Counted from the stretch's first letter, positions 16,682-25,562 are shown. The stretch is DNA of 64,000 nt from Niabella insulamsoli (GCF_039652435.2 NZ_CP190246.1:620001-684000); one strand, 5' to 3'. Program-made: numbers and translations. Notes: generated by a model not told the origin, from the sequence alone.

Positions 16682-17443
16682 ATGAGCGTTGAAATGGGTG
16701 CACAAATATGGGCGTTGCGTCCTATGCTGCAAAGCGATGCGGCCACAACATTTGAGCGGATAGCTGCTGCGGGCTATACGCATGTGGAGCCGGCGGGGCT
16801 GGATCTGGCATCTGGGCGGATCCAGGATTTTTCGTCTCATGAATTGAAAAGCTTAACCCGGGCGGCGGGGTTACACATGATCAGCGCCCATTTTTATCAC
16901 GACCTTCAAACAGCGCCTAAAGCCTGCGAAATTGCTGCTAAACTGGGGTTAAGGCAAATTGTCCATGCGTTTTTTAAGGATGATTTGGCGCCTTCGATCG
17001 AAGCGTATCAGCGGGCAGCCGCCGGGTTGAACGAAATGGGAGCGATCGCAAAATCATTTGATTTGCAACTTGCATATCACAATCACGCCCACGAATTTGA
17101 GCAGATCCAAAACAAAGTCCTTTTTGATATTTTACTCGAAGAAACAGATGCTGATTTGGTGGGTTTTCAACCTGATTTGGGTTGGATGGTTTACGCAGGC
17201 CAGGATCCCAACAATTATTTTGCCCGTTATCCCGGAAGGTTTGCCAGCTGGCATATAAGGGACATCGATAAAAGCCGGGAAAAATCGACAACCATTGGGG
17301 AAGGAACGGTTGACTTTCCGGCCATTTTTGCCGAAAAGGAAAAAGCAGGCCTGAAATACGCCATCGTGGAAATGGCATCCAGTACGGAAAATCCACTTGA
17401 AAAGATAGAGAAGAGTTATAAAAATATCAGTTTTTGGATATAA
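16682..17443 (+). CDS. Sugar phosphate isomerase/epimerase family protein
   Basis: This 253-residue TIM-barrel protein belongs to the AP endonuclease 2/xylose-isomerase-like superfamily. Visible features are GYTHVEPAGLD, GLHMISAHFYH, LAYHNHAHEFEQI (His pair), LVGFQPDLGWMVYAGQDP, FASWHIRDIDK and GEGTVDFPAIF with YAIVEMASST. These place the metal ligands of the family at the barrel mouth. The substrate cannot be predicted. It begins 18 bases after lpxD and its 3' end overlaps the convergent cyclophilin gene by 17 bases. Confidence 0.85.
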   Translation: MSVEMGAQIWALRPMLQSDAATTFERIAAAGYTHVEPAGLDLASGRIQDFSSHELKSLTRAAGLHMISAHFYHDLQTAPKACEIAAKLGLRQIVHAFFKDDLAPSIEAYQRAAAGLNEMGAIAKSFDLQLAYHNHAHEFEQIQNKVLFDILLEETDADLVGFQPDLGWMVYAGQDPNNYFARYPGRFASWHIRDIDKSREKSTTIGEGTVDFPAIFAEKEKAGLKYAIVEMASSTENPLEKIEKSYKNISFWI

Positions 17444-18146
17444 GGTGCTGTTGCTTTTTTCTTTTGATCAGCGTTGCTTTTAGGATAACTACATCTCTTA
17501 AAGGCCGATCTTTATCAACGGAGCGGCTGGTGGGCACGGCAGCTATTTTGTCTAAAACCTGCATGCCATCTACAATAGCTCCAAATACAGTATAGTGCTG
17601 ATCCAGATGCGGCGTGCCGCCCAAAGTGGTGTACGCCTCACGCTGCGCGTCCGGAATAACTTTGCCGTTAAGGCGTTTTCTCGTAAAACTATCCAGGCCG
17701 CCCGGCGTCCATACTTTGCCTTGCACAATGTAAAATTGACTGCCGCTGCTGGCTTTTTGAGGATTCACATCGTTGCCTTCACGGGCGGCAGCCACCACGC
17801 CCTTGTGATGGAAAAGGTTGGGCCTGAACTCCGCAGGAATGGTGTAGTCGGGGCCACCGTCTCCCAACGGCTCGCCTGGCCGGGCATTCCGGCTGTTGGG
17901 GTCGCCCGCCTGTATCATAAAATGATTGATCACGCGATGAAACAATAATCCGTCATAATACCCGCTTTTTACAAGCTTTAAAAAATTGTCCCGGTGAAGC
18001 GGCGTCTGGTCGCTAAGCCTGATTTGCATATTGCCGTAATTCGTTTGCAACAGCACATCTTTTCTATAATCGCGTTTGCTGATTCTTTTGGAAGAGCTAC
18101 AGCCCAGCAACAGTACGGACACTAAAGTGTAGAAAATAAATCGCAT
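17427..18146 (-). CDS. Peptidyl-prolyl cis-trans isomerase, cyclophilin type (lipoprotein)
   Basis: This 239-residue cyclophilin carries a lipoprotein signal (YTLVSVLLLGC, Cys at residue 16), so it acts as a membrane-anchored periplasmic foldase. Cyclophilin core features are YDGLLFHRVINHFMIQAGDP, the glycine-rich ARPGEPLGDGGPDYTIPAEF, SGSQFYIVQG and YTVFGAIVDGMQVLDKI. Its start overlaps the stop of the upstream gene by one base (TAATG), which implies coupled translation. The C-terminus is a short basic tail. Confidence 0.92.
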   Translation of the reverse strand: MRFIFYTLVSVLLLGCSSSKRISKRDYRKDVLLQTNYGNMQIRLSDQTPLHRDNFLKLVKSGYYDGLLFHRVINHFMIQAGDPNSRNARPGEPLGDGGPDYTIPAEFRPNLFHHKGVVAAAREGNDVNPQKASSGSQFYIVQGKVWTPGGLDSFTRKRLNGKVIPDAQREAYTTLGGTPHLDQHYTVFGAIVDGMQVLDKIAAVPTSRSVDKDRPLRDVVILKATLIKRKKQQHLISKN

Positions 18147-18490
18147 TAGAAATCTTTATCTTCGAAATATAGCAACACGTGGTCTTTCAGGAAATTTTCC
18201 TGTTCGATCGGGTTCAGATCGGGCATGGGTTTCAATTGCTTATAATGTGGCCATCCGTCCGGATCGGTATCGTCCAGCTCATAATAACCGCTCGGCGCCA
18301 ACAGGCGGCAAACAGCGATATGCATCAGATCCTGCTTTTGTTCTTTTGTAAATTTTTCTGCAGGCGTTCCCAATTCCTGTATGCCGATCAAAAATAAAAT
18401 CGCTTCCATATCCGGTTTCTTGCCAAACCGCTCTACCAGCTTCGCTTCGAGCGTCCACCAACGGGCCTGTAAATCATCGTTATTAAACAT
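18146..18490 (-). CDS. Conserved hypothetical protein (114 aa)
   Basis: This cytoplasmic acidic protein has no family recognised with certainty. Its sequence has an N-terminal RWWTLEAKLVERFGKKP region, a helix with LFLIGIQELG and a C-terminal part rich in Asp/Tyr/Trp (GYYELDDTDPDGWPHYKQL). It forms a translational pair with the lipoprotein cyclophilin through the overlapping TAATG. Similar pairs are common in Bacteroidota, but no role is established. Confidence 0.7.
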   Translation of the reverse strand: MFNNDDLQARWWTLEAKLVERFGKKPDMEAILFLIGIQELGTPAEKFTKEQKQDLMHIAVCRLLAPSGYYELDDTDPDGWPHYKQLKPMPDLNPIEQENFLKDHVLLYFEDKDF

Positions 18491-18540
18491 GTCGCAAATT
18501 TAGGATCAATGGGGAATATTTTTGTGCGTCGCGGCTGAGG

Positions 18541-19491
18541 CTATTTCTGAATGAGGAAGCAGCTTCTTTTTAACTTTCCCTCAAAATCAAAAGGCGTTGT
18601 AGCACGGGTGATATCTTTTATGGAGGAGGCCCGGATAGATGCGGCGTCTAACTGGAAACGGGTAAAATTATTGCTGAAATAAAGCAGTCCTCCGGGCGCA
18701 AGCGCGTTTAAACATTGATTAATCAGCATTACATGGTCGCGCTGGATATCTAAAACAGCATTCATTTTTTTGCTGTTGCTAAAGGTGGGCGGGTCCATGA
18801 TAATAAGGTCAAAAGTATTTTTTTCCAGCGTCTGCAGATATTGCAGCACATCTTTCACTAAAAAAATATATGGCGAGTCGCCTTCAAAACCGTTGGCTTC
18901 CAGATTTCGTTGGGCCCAGTTGATATAGGTATTCGACAGGTCAACTGTTGTGACAGAGGAGGCGCCGCCCGCGGCAGCATAGACCGAAAAGGAACCCGTG
19001 TAGGCAAACAAATTGAGCACGCGTTTACCCTGGCTTTGTTCTTTGATCAATTGTCGCGTAATGCGATGATCGAGAAACAGACCGGTGTCGAGATAATCGG
19101 TCAGGTTGATGATAAATTGCAGCCCTTGTTCCTCAATCACATATTCGGATTTTAAGTCAGCGTTTTTCTGGTATTGATCATCGTGGCCGGCTTTTCTTTT
19201 CCTGAGTTTGATAAAAATGTCATCCGGAGCTACACCGAGAACCGTTGCAATAACAGACCGGCTTTTTTCCAGCCACCGGCCATGGGCTTCTTCATCGAGC
19301 TGGTGATTTCTTTTATATTCGGAAACATGGACATGCGGTCCATACTTCTCGATGATAAAAGGAAATTCGGGCAGGTCGTGATCATAAATGCGAAAGCAGG
19401 TTATGTTTTGATGCTTTGCGGTTTTTTGTAAGTGCCTGTAAACCTTTTTTAAACGGTTTTGAAACATTTCATATTTATCCGGCCCATTCAT
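18541..19491 (-). CDS. Stand-alone RlmK-like 23S rRNA methyltransferase
   Basis: This SAM-dependent rRNA methyltransferase of 316 residues corresponds to the C-terminal (RlmK, m7G2069) half of the fused RlmKL of Proteobacteria. Visible motifs are MFQNRLKKVYRHLQKTA, CFRIYDHDLPEFPF, LTDYLDTGLFLDHRI, the SAM-binding LNLFAYTGSFSVYAAAGGA, DLSNTYINWAQRNLEANGF and DPPTFSNSKKMNAV with IQRDHV. The ATG at 19491 is preferred over a TTG at 19548, because homologous sequence begins near MNGPDKYEMF. The RlmL half is not present here. Confidence 0.85.
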   Translation of the reverse strand: MNGPDKYEMFQNRLKKVYRHLQKTAKHQNITCFRIYDHDLPEFPFIIEKYGPHVHVSEYKRNHQLDEEAHGRWLEKSRSVIATVLGVAPDDIFIKLRKRKAGHDDQYQKNADLKSEYVIEEQGLQFIINLTDYLDTGLFLDHRITRQLIKEQSQGKRVLNLFAYTGSFSVYAAAGGASSVTTVDLSNTYINWAQRNLEANGFEGDSPYIFLVKDVLQYLQTLEKNTFDLIIMDPPTFSNSKKMNAVLDIQRDHVMLINQCLNALAPGGLLYFSNNFTRFQLDAASIRASSIKDITRATTPFDFEGKLKRSCFLIQK

Positions 19492-19604
19492 TAATCCAGT
19501 ATTTTTTGCGAATTTAGCATTTCGTATTAGTTGACGGGTTGAAACCAAGAGGTATTTTAACCTGATGAGCTAATGGACGGATCAACTTATAAACGAATCA
19601 ATAC

Positions 19605-20969
19605 ATCCAGTACGCAATTGTAGATATCGAAACCACGGGCGGCTATGCTGCGGCCAACGGCATTACGGAAATTTGTATCATAATTTTCGACGACGGGCAA
19701 ATCGTGCAACGCTACGAAACCCTGATCAATCCGGGCCACCTGATTCCCTCTTATATTCAGGCGCTCACAGGTATTACCAACGAAATGGTGGCCGATGCCC
19801 CGGCGTTTGAAGCAGTGGCGGCCACGATTTTTGAAATGTTGAACGGAAAGGTGTTTGTCGCCCACAACGTCAATTTTGATTATTCTTTTATCCACAGCCA
19901 GTTGCGCCATTTGGGATACGATTATGAAGCTCAGAAGCTTTGTACGGTGAGAATGAGCCGCAAGATTCTCCCCGGCCATCAGTCTTATAGTCTCGGCAAA
20001 CTTTGTTATGCTTTGGGCATCAGGCATACGAACCATCACCGCGCGGGAGGAGACACGGAAGCCACGGCGGCGTTATTTAAAATGTTGCTCGACAATGACA
20101 CGGAAGGGCATATTTTGAAAAGTCTGAAGCGAACTTCCAAAGAACACGTGTTACCGCCCAACGTGCCGAAAGAAGATTTTGAAAAGCTGCCTTACACCGC
20201 CGGCGTATATTATTTTCATGACGAAAAGGGAAAAGTAGTGTATGTGGGCAAGGCCAAAAATATAAGATACCGCGTCAGCAGCCATTTTAGCAATAATGCC
20301 ACAACCCGCCAGAAACAAAACTTTATGCGCCATATTCATCGCATTAGTTTCGAAGAATGCGGCACGGAACTGATGGCCGCCGTGAAAGAATCTTCAGAAA
20401 TAAAAAGGTTGTGGCCCAGGTTTAACGCGGCGCAAAAAAGGCGCGAAGATGTGTACGGCATCATTTCTTTTTACGATCAGAACGGGTATTTGAGACTAGC
20501 GGTTGACAAAATTAATAGCCGATATGAGGTAGTGACTTCTTATCATCATGCCGAAAATGCCAGCGCCGCGCTGCGGCAGTTGGTGCACGATTTTGACCTC
20601 TGCCCAAAACTATGTTTTATAAATGAAGGTTTATACGATGCTAAAATGCATAACATCCTATGTAAAAAAGCCTGCGAACAACAGGAGACCGCAGCGAGCT
20701 ACAACAGCCGCGTGACGACAGCGATTGAAAAATTAAAAAACCTGCCATCTTTTGTGATTATCGACGATGGTGTAACCAGGGAAAATCAATCCTGCATTCT
20801 GGTGTGGCAGGGAAAGTTTTACGGAATGGGTTTTATTGATGCCAACATTGCCGTCGAAAATGCAGCAACTTTTAAAGACCTCGTAACGCCCTATAAAGAA
20901 AATAGTACGATCACCAATATGCTGTTTAGTTATGCTAAGCGCTATCCCAAAAAGGTGCGCGTTTTTTGA
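19605..20969 (+). CDS. DnaQ-like exonuclease fused to GIY-YIG nuclease, apparent ATC start
   Basis: This is a two-domain nuclease of about 454 residues. The N-terminal DEDDh exonuclease has ExoI (VDIETTG, D7 and E9), ExoII (HNVNFDYSF) and ExoIII (HHRAGGDTEAT). A UvrC/Cho-like GIY-YIG domain follows (AGVYYFHDEKGK then VVYVGKAKNIRYR), and then a long C-terminal region. No ATG, GTG or TTG precedes ExoI in frame: a stop lies at 19590-19592, and the codon where relatives have Met (before QYAIVD) is ATC. The GTG at 19704 would remove ExoI. Rare ATC initiation, start loss or an assembly error are all possible. Confidence 0.8.
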   Translation: MQYAIVDIETTGGYAAANGITEICIIIFDDGQIVQRYETLINPGHLIPSYIQALTGITNEMVADAPAFEAVAATIFEMLNGKVFVAHNVNFDYSFIHSQLRHLGYDYEAQKLCTVRMSRKILPGHQSYSLGKLCYALGIRHTNHHRAGGDTEATAALFKMLLDNDTEGHILKSLKRTSKEHVLPPNVPKEDFEKLPYTAGVYYFHDEKGKVVYVGKAKNIRYRVSSHFSNNATTRQKQNFMRHIHRISFEECGTELMAAVKESSEIKRLWPRFNAAQKRREDVYGIISFYDQNGYLRLAVDKINSRYEVVTSYHHAENASAALRQLVHDFDLCPKLCFINEGLYDAKMHNILCKKACEQQETAASYNSRVTTAIEKLKNLPSFVIIDDGVTRENQSCILVWQGKFYGMGFIDANIAVENAATFKDLVTPYKENSTITNMLFSYAKRYPKKVRVF

Positions 20970-21060
20970 ACTTTATTTTTTTACCGGATGAGAGTCTCCC
21001 GTTTTTTGATTAAACTTGCGAAACTTTATTAAGTAGGTTATTTCGATTAATGATTAAAAA

Positions 21061-21177
21061 ATGGAGGACGACCGCGCTAAAAATGCTTTCTTTTCAAACG
21101 CAGCGCATATCGCTTTTTCCCGGCTGCTGATGGGCAAGCGTACCTCCGGAAAAACTAAAAAATTATATTCCTTATAA
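21061..21177 (+). CDS. Possible small ORF (38 aa)
   Basis: An ATG at 21061 opens a 38-codon frame ending with TAA (start MEDDRAKNAFF, end KTKKLYSL). It lies in the 245-base spacer between the nuclease and the SGNH hydrolase. The basic C-terminus and the lack of overlap make it possible, but there is no clear ribosome site and no family, so it may be chance. Confidence 0.2.
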   Translation: MEDDRAKNAFFSNAAHIAFSRLLMGKRTSGKTKKLYSL

Positions 21178-21214
21178 GTTCCATTCGACCACTAAAACCA
21201 TAAAAAATATACGA

Positions 21215-21880
21215 ATGAAATACCTTGCCATTTTGTTTGCTTTAAGCTTGTTCGCTTTTCAACCCATTAAAAAAAAGAAAGTCATTTTTTTCGGTGATTC
21301 GATTACCCAACAGGGCGCTGGCCCCGGTGGTTATATTCCGAAGGTGGACAGCCTTTGTAAGGCGGATCAGATGCAAAGCGATTTCGAGTTTGTAGGAAAA
21401 GGAGTAGGAGGCAACAGAGTCTATGATTTATTCTACCGCTTCCAGGAAGATGTATTAGATCAAAATCCGGACATTGTTATTGTTTATATCGGCATCAACG
21501 ATGTGTGGCATAAAACTACAAGTGGCACCGGCACTGAGCTGAGGAAATTCGGCGCCTTTTATGACAAGATGATTAAAAAAATGAAAGAGCGCGGCATTCA
21601 GCCTGTCATGTGCACCCCGTCGGTTATTGGGGAATATAACGATGATACCAACCTCCAGGATGGCGACCTTAACTTATATGCCAAATGGATTCGTGAATAT
21701 GCCGCAGAAAACAAAATTCCACTGATTGATTTGAGAGCTTCTTTTATGAATTATCTCGATAAAAATAATCCGCGCAATGAGGAGAAAGGTGTGCTAACCA
21801 CAGATCGCGTGCATTTAAACGCAGCAGGCAATACGCTTGTAGCGCAGGAAATGTGGGCTGCCCTGAAAAAAATGAAATAA
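21215..21880 (+). CDS. SGNH/GDSL-family hydrolase
   Basis: This exported esterase/acylhydrolase has 221 residues. A signal peptide covers about residues 1-16. Block I (VIFFGDSITQQGAGPGG, catalytic Ser), block II Gly (GKGVGGNRV), block III (YIGINDVWHK) and block V (DRVHLNAAGN with the Asp-x-x-His pair) are all present. Substrates in this superfamily range from acetylated sugars to lipids, and the sequence alone does not decide. The next gene starts four bases after its stop. Confidence 0.9.
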   Translation: MKYLAILFALSLFAFQPIKKKKVIFFGDSITQQGAGPGGYIPKVDSLCKADQMQSDFEFVGKGVGGNRVYDLFYRFQEDVLDQNPDIVIVYIGINDVWHKTTSGTGTELRKFGAFYDKMIKKMKERGIQPVMCTPSVIGEYNDDTNLQDGDLNLYAKWIREYAAENKIPLIDLRASFMNYLDKNNPRNEEKGVLTTDRVHLNAAGNTLVAQEMWAALKKMK

Positions 21881-21884
21881 TTCT

Positions 21885-22640
21885 TTGCAGTCCCTTTTTT
21901 CAGATTATTCCCTTCTTCATTGGACGCTTTTGGCGATCGCTGCTTTTTTTATCGGGCTTTCAAAAGCCGGGCTAAAGGGAGTAGACATGCTTAACGTGAC
22001 GATCATGGCGATCGTGCTCGGTGGAAAAGCATCGACGGGCGTTGTATTGCCGCTGCTTTGTGCCGCCGACTTAATGGCTGTAAAATATTATCATCGCCAC
22101 GCGGAGTGGAAACATTTTCGCAAGCTGATTCCCTGGATGATTGTGGGCGTTTTGGTAGGAGTGTGGGCGGGACGCCAGATGGACGAAGTTTTGTTCCGAA
22201 AAATAATGGCCGTCATTATCATCATCACCGTTATCATTATGGTGTATCTCGAAGTGAGAAAGACGATCATCGTTCCTTCTAATAAAGGATTTGTGTCGGG
22301 CATGGGATTGATTTCAGGTTTCACAACAATGATCGGCAACCTGGCTGGCGCCTTTGCAAATATTTATTTCCTGGCTATGAGAATGCCTAAGAATAATTTC
22401 ATAGGCACTGCCGCCTGGGTCTTTCTGGCCATCAATTTCTTTAAATTGCCTTTTCAAATTTTTGCATGGCATAATATTAACTACACAACCTTAAAAATAG
22501 ATCTGCTGCTCTTGCCGGCGCTTTTTCTGGGGTTTGTTTTAGGTATCAGGTTGGTGGCCCTTATTAAAGACAGCCACTATCGAAAATTTGTGATTGCGAT
22601 GACTTTTATCGGGTCGATTTTTATTTTTCTGAAACGATAG
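21885..22640 (+). CDS. TauE/SafE-family membrane permease
   Basis: This multi-pass membrane protein of 251 residues belongs to the sulfite-exporter TauE/SafE family, which moves sulfur or organic anions. Eight or so hydrophobic segments are visible, together with FFIGLSKAGLKGVDMLNVT, GWVFLAINFFKLPFQIF-like residues (AAWVFLAINFFKLPFQI) and the repeat GFVSGMGLISGFTTMIGN. It starts with TTG at 21885, four bases after the SGNH hydrolase stop, because no ATG precedes the first membrane segment. Substrate unknown. Confidence 0.82.
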   Translation: MQSLFSDYSLLHWTLLAIAAFFIGLSKAGLKGVDMLNVTIMAIVLGGKASTGVVLPLLCAADLMAVKYYHRHAEWKHFRKLIPWMIVGVLVGVWAGRQMDEVLFRKIMAVIIIITVIIMVYLEVRKTIIVPSNKGFVSGMGLISGFTTMIGNLAGAFANIYFLAMRMPKNNFIGTAAWVFLAINFFKLPFQIFAWHNINYTTLKIDLLLLPALFLGFVLGIRLVALIKDSHYRKFVIAMTFIGSIFIFLKR

Positions 22641-22648
22641 AAAGCGGC

Positions 22649-22680
22649 AAAAAAAATCCGGAAAGCTGACTTTCCGGATT
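22649..22680 (-). terminator. Rho-independent terminator of the surface-protein gene
   Basis: AATCCGGAAAG and CTTTCCGGATT form an 11-pair stem with loop CTGA. The A-run at 22649-22656 reads as T on the minus strand. It may also slow the plus-strand permease transcript, but has no T-run on that side. Confidence 0.8.
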
Positions 22681-22698
22681 TGTGAGATAATAGAGCCC

Positions 22699-24924
22699 TT
22701 AATGTTGATCTTCCACTTTAACTACTTTCGAGTACGCTGTTTTTCCATCCTGATCGATCTGTCCTACGCGCACGAACACAACTGGTTTCTGTTCCATATC
22801 ATAGGGGGCGTCGCCTTTGCTGCAAGACCAAAGCGAAGCAACCATTACTATGGAAAGGCTCGCAGCGATAATAAACGCCTGCTTCCGTCTCATTGAAGGG
22901 AAGGCCGCCAGCATGATTGCAATTATGATGAACAGCGAAATCAGCGAGAATCCTGAAAGCATGATGATTTCCTGAAGGGATTTGCTAAAGCTATAATCGA
23001 TTTTTACGTCTGATGTACCACCGGCTGCTTTAGAGGTTACAGTCCCGATTTTAAACCATTTCAGGCCATCTACAGAACCTTCAATAATAAACTCTTTATT
23101 ATTGGTTTCGCTCAGGGTGCTCCAGTCAACTAGCAGGCTTCCATTTTTCAGCGAAGCCGTAATTGCACCAAAGGTCACCGGCAGGGCCTGGTCTGTGCTT
23201 ACAAAGGCGCTATATACCTGAAGCGAGTTGCCAACACCTGCCAGGTTGCTGAGGGTCAGTTCCACCTCATCAAAATCGCTACTGGTTTGAAAGCCAATGA
23301 TACTACGCCCTGATGCGGGATCAGCGCCCAACACGATCAGCCCGAGGGCTTGCAAATCCAACAAGCTGCTATTGGAGAAGGTTTCGGCTACTACGCCGTT
23401 ATTATACGTTGTAATGGTCAATCCTCCCAGGAGGGTAACGTCAATCAGCCCGGCATCACTTTCGACCACGAAGCCAACATACTCATCGCCTGTAAAAGTG
23501 TGGCCCGGCGTAGCAACAGCCACTGAAGCGCTGTTGCCGCCACCAATGCCCAATGCGCTGCTGAGTTCAACATAATTTGTGGTATCGGCATCTACCAAAT
23601 TATCTAAAGACGCATTTAGCGGGAGGACGGCTGCGTCGGCGAGGCCGGTCGATTCACTTGTTGCCATTACGCCCATGCCACTGGCTGTTGGATGCCCGTT
23701 GCCGAGTATCGTGTAGGTGCCTAATGTGCCTGGTGCGCAGAAGCTTTTGACAACGGCGCTATAAATATTGGTGCTACCTAAAAGCGTGGCGCTGGCGCCT
23801 AAAAGTCCGCTCGATAATACCAGGCGCACTTCGTCAAACGGACCGGTGGTTACCAAAAAGCCGATGGTTTGCCGCGTTGCGGATCCGAGCAATGCCGCAT
23901 TGATCAATGCGCTGCCGCCTACTTGCTGCACTACTGTTCCATTGTTAAGTGCCTGAACAGTCATTCCGCTTAATAAGTCAGCGGACAACAGGCTGGTAGT
24001 ATTTTCAATATCAAAGCCCGCAAAATAATTGGCTGGAATTTCCCCGGTTAATAGTTTTACACTGACGTAAGCATCTCCCGCAACAGTAGCTCCGGCGGGA
24101 GAGAGGGTGGCAAAGTCAGCAGTGGAACTGCTTACAAGATTATCAGTTCCTGCTAACGTATTTAATATATTAGCTACCTGCACTGATGTAAGGCTGCCTA
24201 CCACGCCAGTGACTCCGTAGGTGGCAGTGGCCGGGAATGCGTTTTGTGCCAGTGCCGTTGGCGTATTGCAAGGAGGGGCAACGCCTGCAGTTGGAGCAAG
24301 CACTTCGGCATTGAAAACGCTCACGCCTGTCAATAGAGCGCCCAAGTCGAGGCCGGTAAAGTTGAGCCTTACGCGCCGAAAAGCCTGCGTTGTAATTCCG
24401 GAAATTTTTGATCTGCCTGATGCCAAACCTACACCCAGCAGGTTCCCAGTGCCAATTGTTTCAGCCACAGTTCCATCCCCCAATCCGGCAGGGTTTGCGT
24501 CGCTATAAGTAATAATACTCACGTTGCTGAGCAGCGCCAGGCTGAGCAGCCCGTTGTTCACGACAAATCCAATTTCGGAGCCGGCGGGAAAGGTGCCCCC
24601 CGTATAGTCTAGTTCGATCCAACCGGTGCCGGCAAAAAGCGTGGCCGAAGTAGCTGCCGTCGCAAGGTCGCTATCTATCAGGTTGCCGACGCTGACAAAG
24701 CCGGTAACGCCAGAGCTTGTTTGAACAGAGAGGTTGCCGGTTGTAAAAGGTCCGGATCCATTGACAATGGGAAGCGTCGTATTCGTTGGAATTTGTGCGA
24801 TGGCAGCAGAGCCCATCAGGCATAGCAAGATGACGACACTTTTGAGCAACGAAAACGGAACCCGCTTCAGTTTTAAAATTTGGATGAGAACATGTAGCGG
24901 TTTTGTAGATGTAATTTTCTTCAT
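22699..24924 (-). CDS. Large secreted surface protein with three tandem repeats and a TM-hairpin C-terminus
   Basis: This 741-residue exported protein has a signal sequence (about residues 25-43). Three related repeats follow at about 80-208, 260-393 and 441-575, each with a DNLVxxxT start, a GF-x-V/I-E/N strand and an F-D-E-V-x-L end, joined by Cys-bearing linkers. An FN3-like linker (LLVDWSTLSETNNKEFIIEG, 597-616) comes next. A membrane helix at 653-675, the basic loop PSMRRK, a second helix at 682-700 and Cys701 precede VVFVRVGQIDQDGKTAYSKV. This C-terminal module is shared with the gene at 43722. Role unknown; adhesin or surface-layer function is only a guess. Confidence 0.75.
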   Translation of the reverse strand: MKKITSTKPLHVLIQILKLKRVPFSLLKSVVILLCLMGSAAIAQIPTNTTLPIVNGSGPFTTGNLSVQTSSGVTGFVSVGNLIDSDLATAATSATLFAGTGWIELDYTGGTFPAGSEIGFVVNNGLLSLALLSNVSIITYSDANPAGLGDGTVAETIGTGNLLGVGLASGRSKISGITTQAFRRVRLNFTGLDLGALLTGVSVFNAEVLAPTAGVAPPCNTPTALAQNAFPATATYGVTGVVGSLTSVQVANILNTLAGTDNLVSSSTADFATLSPAGATVAGDAYVSVKLLTGEIPANYFAGFDIENTTSLLSADLLSGMTVQALNNGTVVQQVGGSALINAALLGSATRQTIGFLVTTGPFDEVRLVLSSGLLGASATLLGSTNIYSAVVKSFCAPGTLGTYTILGNGHPTASGMGVMATSESTGLADAAVLPLNASLDNLVDADTTNYVELSSALGIGGGNSASVAVATPGHTFTGDEYVGFVVESDAGLIDVTLLGGLTITTYNNGVVAETFSNSSLLDLQALGLIVLGADPASGRSIIGFQTSSDFDEVELTLSNLAGVGNSLQVYSAFVSTDQALPVTFGAITASLKNGSLLVDWSTLSETNNKEFIIEGSVDGLKWFKIGTVTSKAAGGTSDVKIDYSFSKSLQEIIMLSGFSLISLFIIIAIMLAAFPSMRRKQAFIIAASLSIVMVASLWSCSKGDAPYDMEQKPVVFVRVGQIDQDGKTAYSKVVKVEDQH

Positions 24925-25508
24925 AAAAAGGGCTTTTATTAAATTGAAAAATAGGTTTTAGAGCAAAGGGCAATAGAAGGGTAGCCGAGGGCTTTTCGCC
25001 TTCAGAAGAGGGTTGAGAGGTAAAATTTTATATAACGCACGCAACTTTTAAGGGCATGGAACTTCCGTTCTGAAAAGGGCATAACCCTGTCAGTTGAGCG
25101 GAACAAGTCTCAAGCGGAACCTAATAGAGGCAGTGGTTACAAGTCCTTCTTGGTATAGCGCGCAACACATTACAATCCACTTGGTGGTTGATGCTGCGTA
25201 TTTAACTTCGGGAAGGAGCCAGGAAAATTAAAATCGCGAGAATCGCTTCAATTTTTGTTTCATAATTGTGTGTTTTAAGGGCTTATAAGTTATTCCGGTA
25301 TTTTACTTTTTAAGGGTTAAGAATTTCAGCTTTTACTATTTAGCGAGGGAACTGAAAATTCAAAAAAGGTTAAAGGTTATTTTGCTGCACCTGGTAACGA
25401 ACGGGGCTTATATCGCTTGAAACCAAAAGTGTATGTTAAATATAGGACGAAATGTTAAGACGAACAAAAAATAACGTCTTACAGAAAACTCGACAACATG
25501 TGTGCCAT
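24925..25508. other. 584-base gene-free spacer
   Basis: No open frame, RNA gene or known riboswitch was recognised between the surface-protein start and the rplL terminator. On the minus strand it is the leader of the surface-protein gene, and its length suggests a long 5' untranslated region or distant control sites. Short inverted matches are present, but none is convincing. Confidence 0.4.
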
Positions 25509-25541
25509 AAAAAAAGAGCAACCATATTCATGATTGCTCTT
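25509..25541 (-). terminator. Rho-independent terminator of the rplKAJL operon
   Basis: AAGAGCAA and TTGCTCTT form an eight-pair stem with a 12-base loop; the A-run at 25509-25515 reads as T-run on the minus strand. It ends transcription after rplL, so no rpoB read-through is expected here. Confidence 0.85.
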
Positions 25542-25562
25542 TCATAGATTTTAACCAGGAGA

